17,840 nucleotides of DNA from Eggerthellaceae bacterium UBA5906 (GTDB taxonomy: Bacteria > Actinomycetota > Coriobacteriia > Coriobacteriales > Eggerthellaceae): assembly GCA_002431805.1 (NCBI GenBank), contig DJEE01000106.1, positions 1 through 17,840 on the forward strand. The letters run 5' to 3'. Numbering within the stretch: position 1 is the stretch's first letter; every line of letters starts with the position of its first letter. This document shows, piece after piece, positions 16,095 through 17,840 of the stretch. The notes beneath the pieces are model-generated. The model was given only the letters and a program-made list of their open reading frames with translations, had not been told where the DNA came from and made no database searches. The translations under genes and the position numbers were made by a program.

Positions 16095-16146
16095 ATGCAT
16101 TCGCACAAAAATGTTCTTAAGGCCTTCATATTTCCTTCCAATTTGC

Positions 16147-16174
16147 TTGCAATCGACAGGGCGGCTGCTATAGT
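16147..16174 (+). promoter_or_regulatory. Sigma70-like promoter of groES-groEL
   Basis: TTGCAA (16147-16152) and TATAGT (16169-16174) are separated by 16 bases. Transcription should start near 16181, just before the CIRCE operators, so bound HrcA would block the polymerase. Confidence 0.75.
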
Positions 16175-16185
16175 AGGCAATGTGT

Positions 16186-16212
16186 TTAGCACTCGTTACC
16201 AAAGAGTGCTAG
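16186..16212 (+). promoter_or_regulatory. CIRCE operator 1 (HrcA site)
   Basis: TTAGCACTC - 9 bases - GAGTGCTAG matches the known CIRCE consensus at 17 of 18 arm positions. HrcA represses groES-groEL through this site at normal temperature. Confidence 0.95.
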
Positions 16213-16235
16213 CACTCAGTAACACAGAGTGGTTA
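16209..16235 (+). promoter_or_regulatory. CIRCE operator 2, overlapping the first
   Basis: CTAGCACTC - 9 bases - GAGTGGTTA matches CIRCE at about 15 of 18 arm positions. It shares the four bases CTAG (16209-16212) with operator 1. The right arm is degenerate, so it is probably a weaker site. Confidence 0.65.
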
Positions 16236-16291
16236 AATAACGGGTATGCGAAACAGATCTCGCGTAATCGATTTGAAAGGAAGGCAGCGTT

Positions 16292-16579
16292 ATGAATCTG
16301 AAACCCCTGGGCGATCGCGTTATCGTGAAGGCTGACGAAGCTGAGGAGACCACGGCTTCTGGCCTGTTCATCGCATCCGAGGCTAAGGAAAAGCCCCAGA
16401 GCGGCACCGTTCTGGCAGTGGGCGCTGGCAAGCCCGACAAGGACGGCAACCTGGTGCCTGTCCCGGTGAAGGTGGGCGACAAGGTTGTGTTCGGCAAGTT
16501 CGGCGGCCAGGAGATCAAAGTTAACGGCGAAGACCTGCTTATCCTGCGCTCCGACGACCTGTACGGCGTGTTCGAATAG
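16292..16579 (+). CDS. groES: Co-chaperonin GroES
   Basis: This 95-residue protein forms the heptameric lid of the GroEL folding chamber in the cytosol. The N-terminus NLKPLGDRVIVK is the family signature. The mobile loop lies around EETTASGLFI (residues 18-27), and the C-terminus has the usual DLLILRSDDLYGV. Length is normal. The ATG follows GAAAGGAAGG. A sigma70-like promoter and two CIRCE operators lie upstream, indicating heat-shock induction through HrcA. groEL follows after 88 bases in the same direction. Confidence 0.98.
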   Translation: MNLKPLGDRVIVKADEAEETTASGLFIASEAKEKPQSGTVLAVGAGKPDKDGNLVPVPVKVGDKVVFGKFGGQEIKVNGEDLLILRSDDLYGVFE

Positions 16580-16604
16580 CATCTGAACGCATTACCTTAT
16601 TTAG

Positions 16605-17840
<1,236 letters not shown>

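Larger units (their letters stand above)
15919..16291. other. Intergenic region with repeat, terminator, promoter and double CIRCE
   Basis: I see no gene in these 373 bases. They hold copy 3 of the palindromic repeat, the terminator of the molybdoenzyme operon, and the groES promoter with two CIRCE operators. The repeat lies between the chaperone stop codon and the terminator, so it is transcribed as part of the operon's 3' end. Confidence 0.8.

Overview
The window looks like a piece of the chromosome of a gut-associated actinobacterium of class Coriobacteriia, probably family Eggerthellaceae. The genus is not determined. The evidence is the high-GC coding style, the Tat-exported single-subunit flavoprotein reductase, a 12-TM membrane LuxR regulator next to a molybdoenzyme operon, a sortase-anchored Cna-B protein with a non-canonical LTQTG signal, and a CIRCE-controlled groES-groEL pair.

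Layout. 1-2985 is the 3' part of a large cell-wall-anchored adhesin or pilin-like protein with Cna-B repeats. 2986-3693 is a gene-poor stretch with a terminator, a second hairpin, copy 1 of a palindromic repeat, and a 139-bp element with perfect 26-bp terminal inverted repeats. 3694-4512 is nadE, followed by a Tat/lipobox FAD-dependent reductase (4682-6160). 6161-6505 is a structured, repeat-rich leader. It precedes a NarL-type sensor kinase and response regulator (6506-8488). Copy 2 of the palindromic repeat lies where this operon converges with a membrane-bound LuxR regulator on the minus strand (8642-10150).

The most interesting part is 10151-16094. Transcribed divergently from the membrane LuxR gene is a four-gene operon. 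It encodes a Tat-exported molybdopterin catalytic subunit, a 16-cysteine Fe-S subunit, an 8-TM NrfD/PsrC-type anchor and a TorD-like chaperone. The catalytic gene has one in-frame UGA at 11297-11299, in the context HGST-UGA-GGVGW. That is where enzymes of this family are expected to carry the Cys/Sec molybdenum ligand. A hairpin with the geometry of a bacterial SECIS element follows directly. Read as selenocysteine (U257), the gene encodes one 1029-residue protein, about the size of tetrathionate-reductase-like A subunits. Read conventionally, it would look like a truncated gene plus a headless gene. I infer a membrane-bound, selenium-dependent molybdenum reductase of unknown substrate. It is probably controlled by the adjacent LuxR protein, perhaps through a perfect 20-bp palindrome at 10484-10503.

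After copy 3 of the repeat and a strong terminator, the window ends with groES and the first 391 codons of groEL. A sigma70-like promoter and two overlapping CIRCE operators (16186-16235) precede groES, pointing to HrcA heat-shock control.

All family calls come from reading the sequence and from remembered family motifs; no database search was done.
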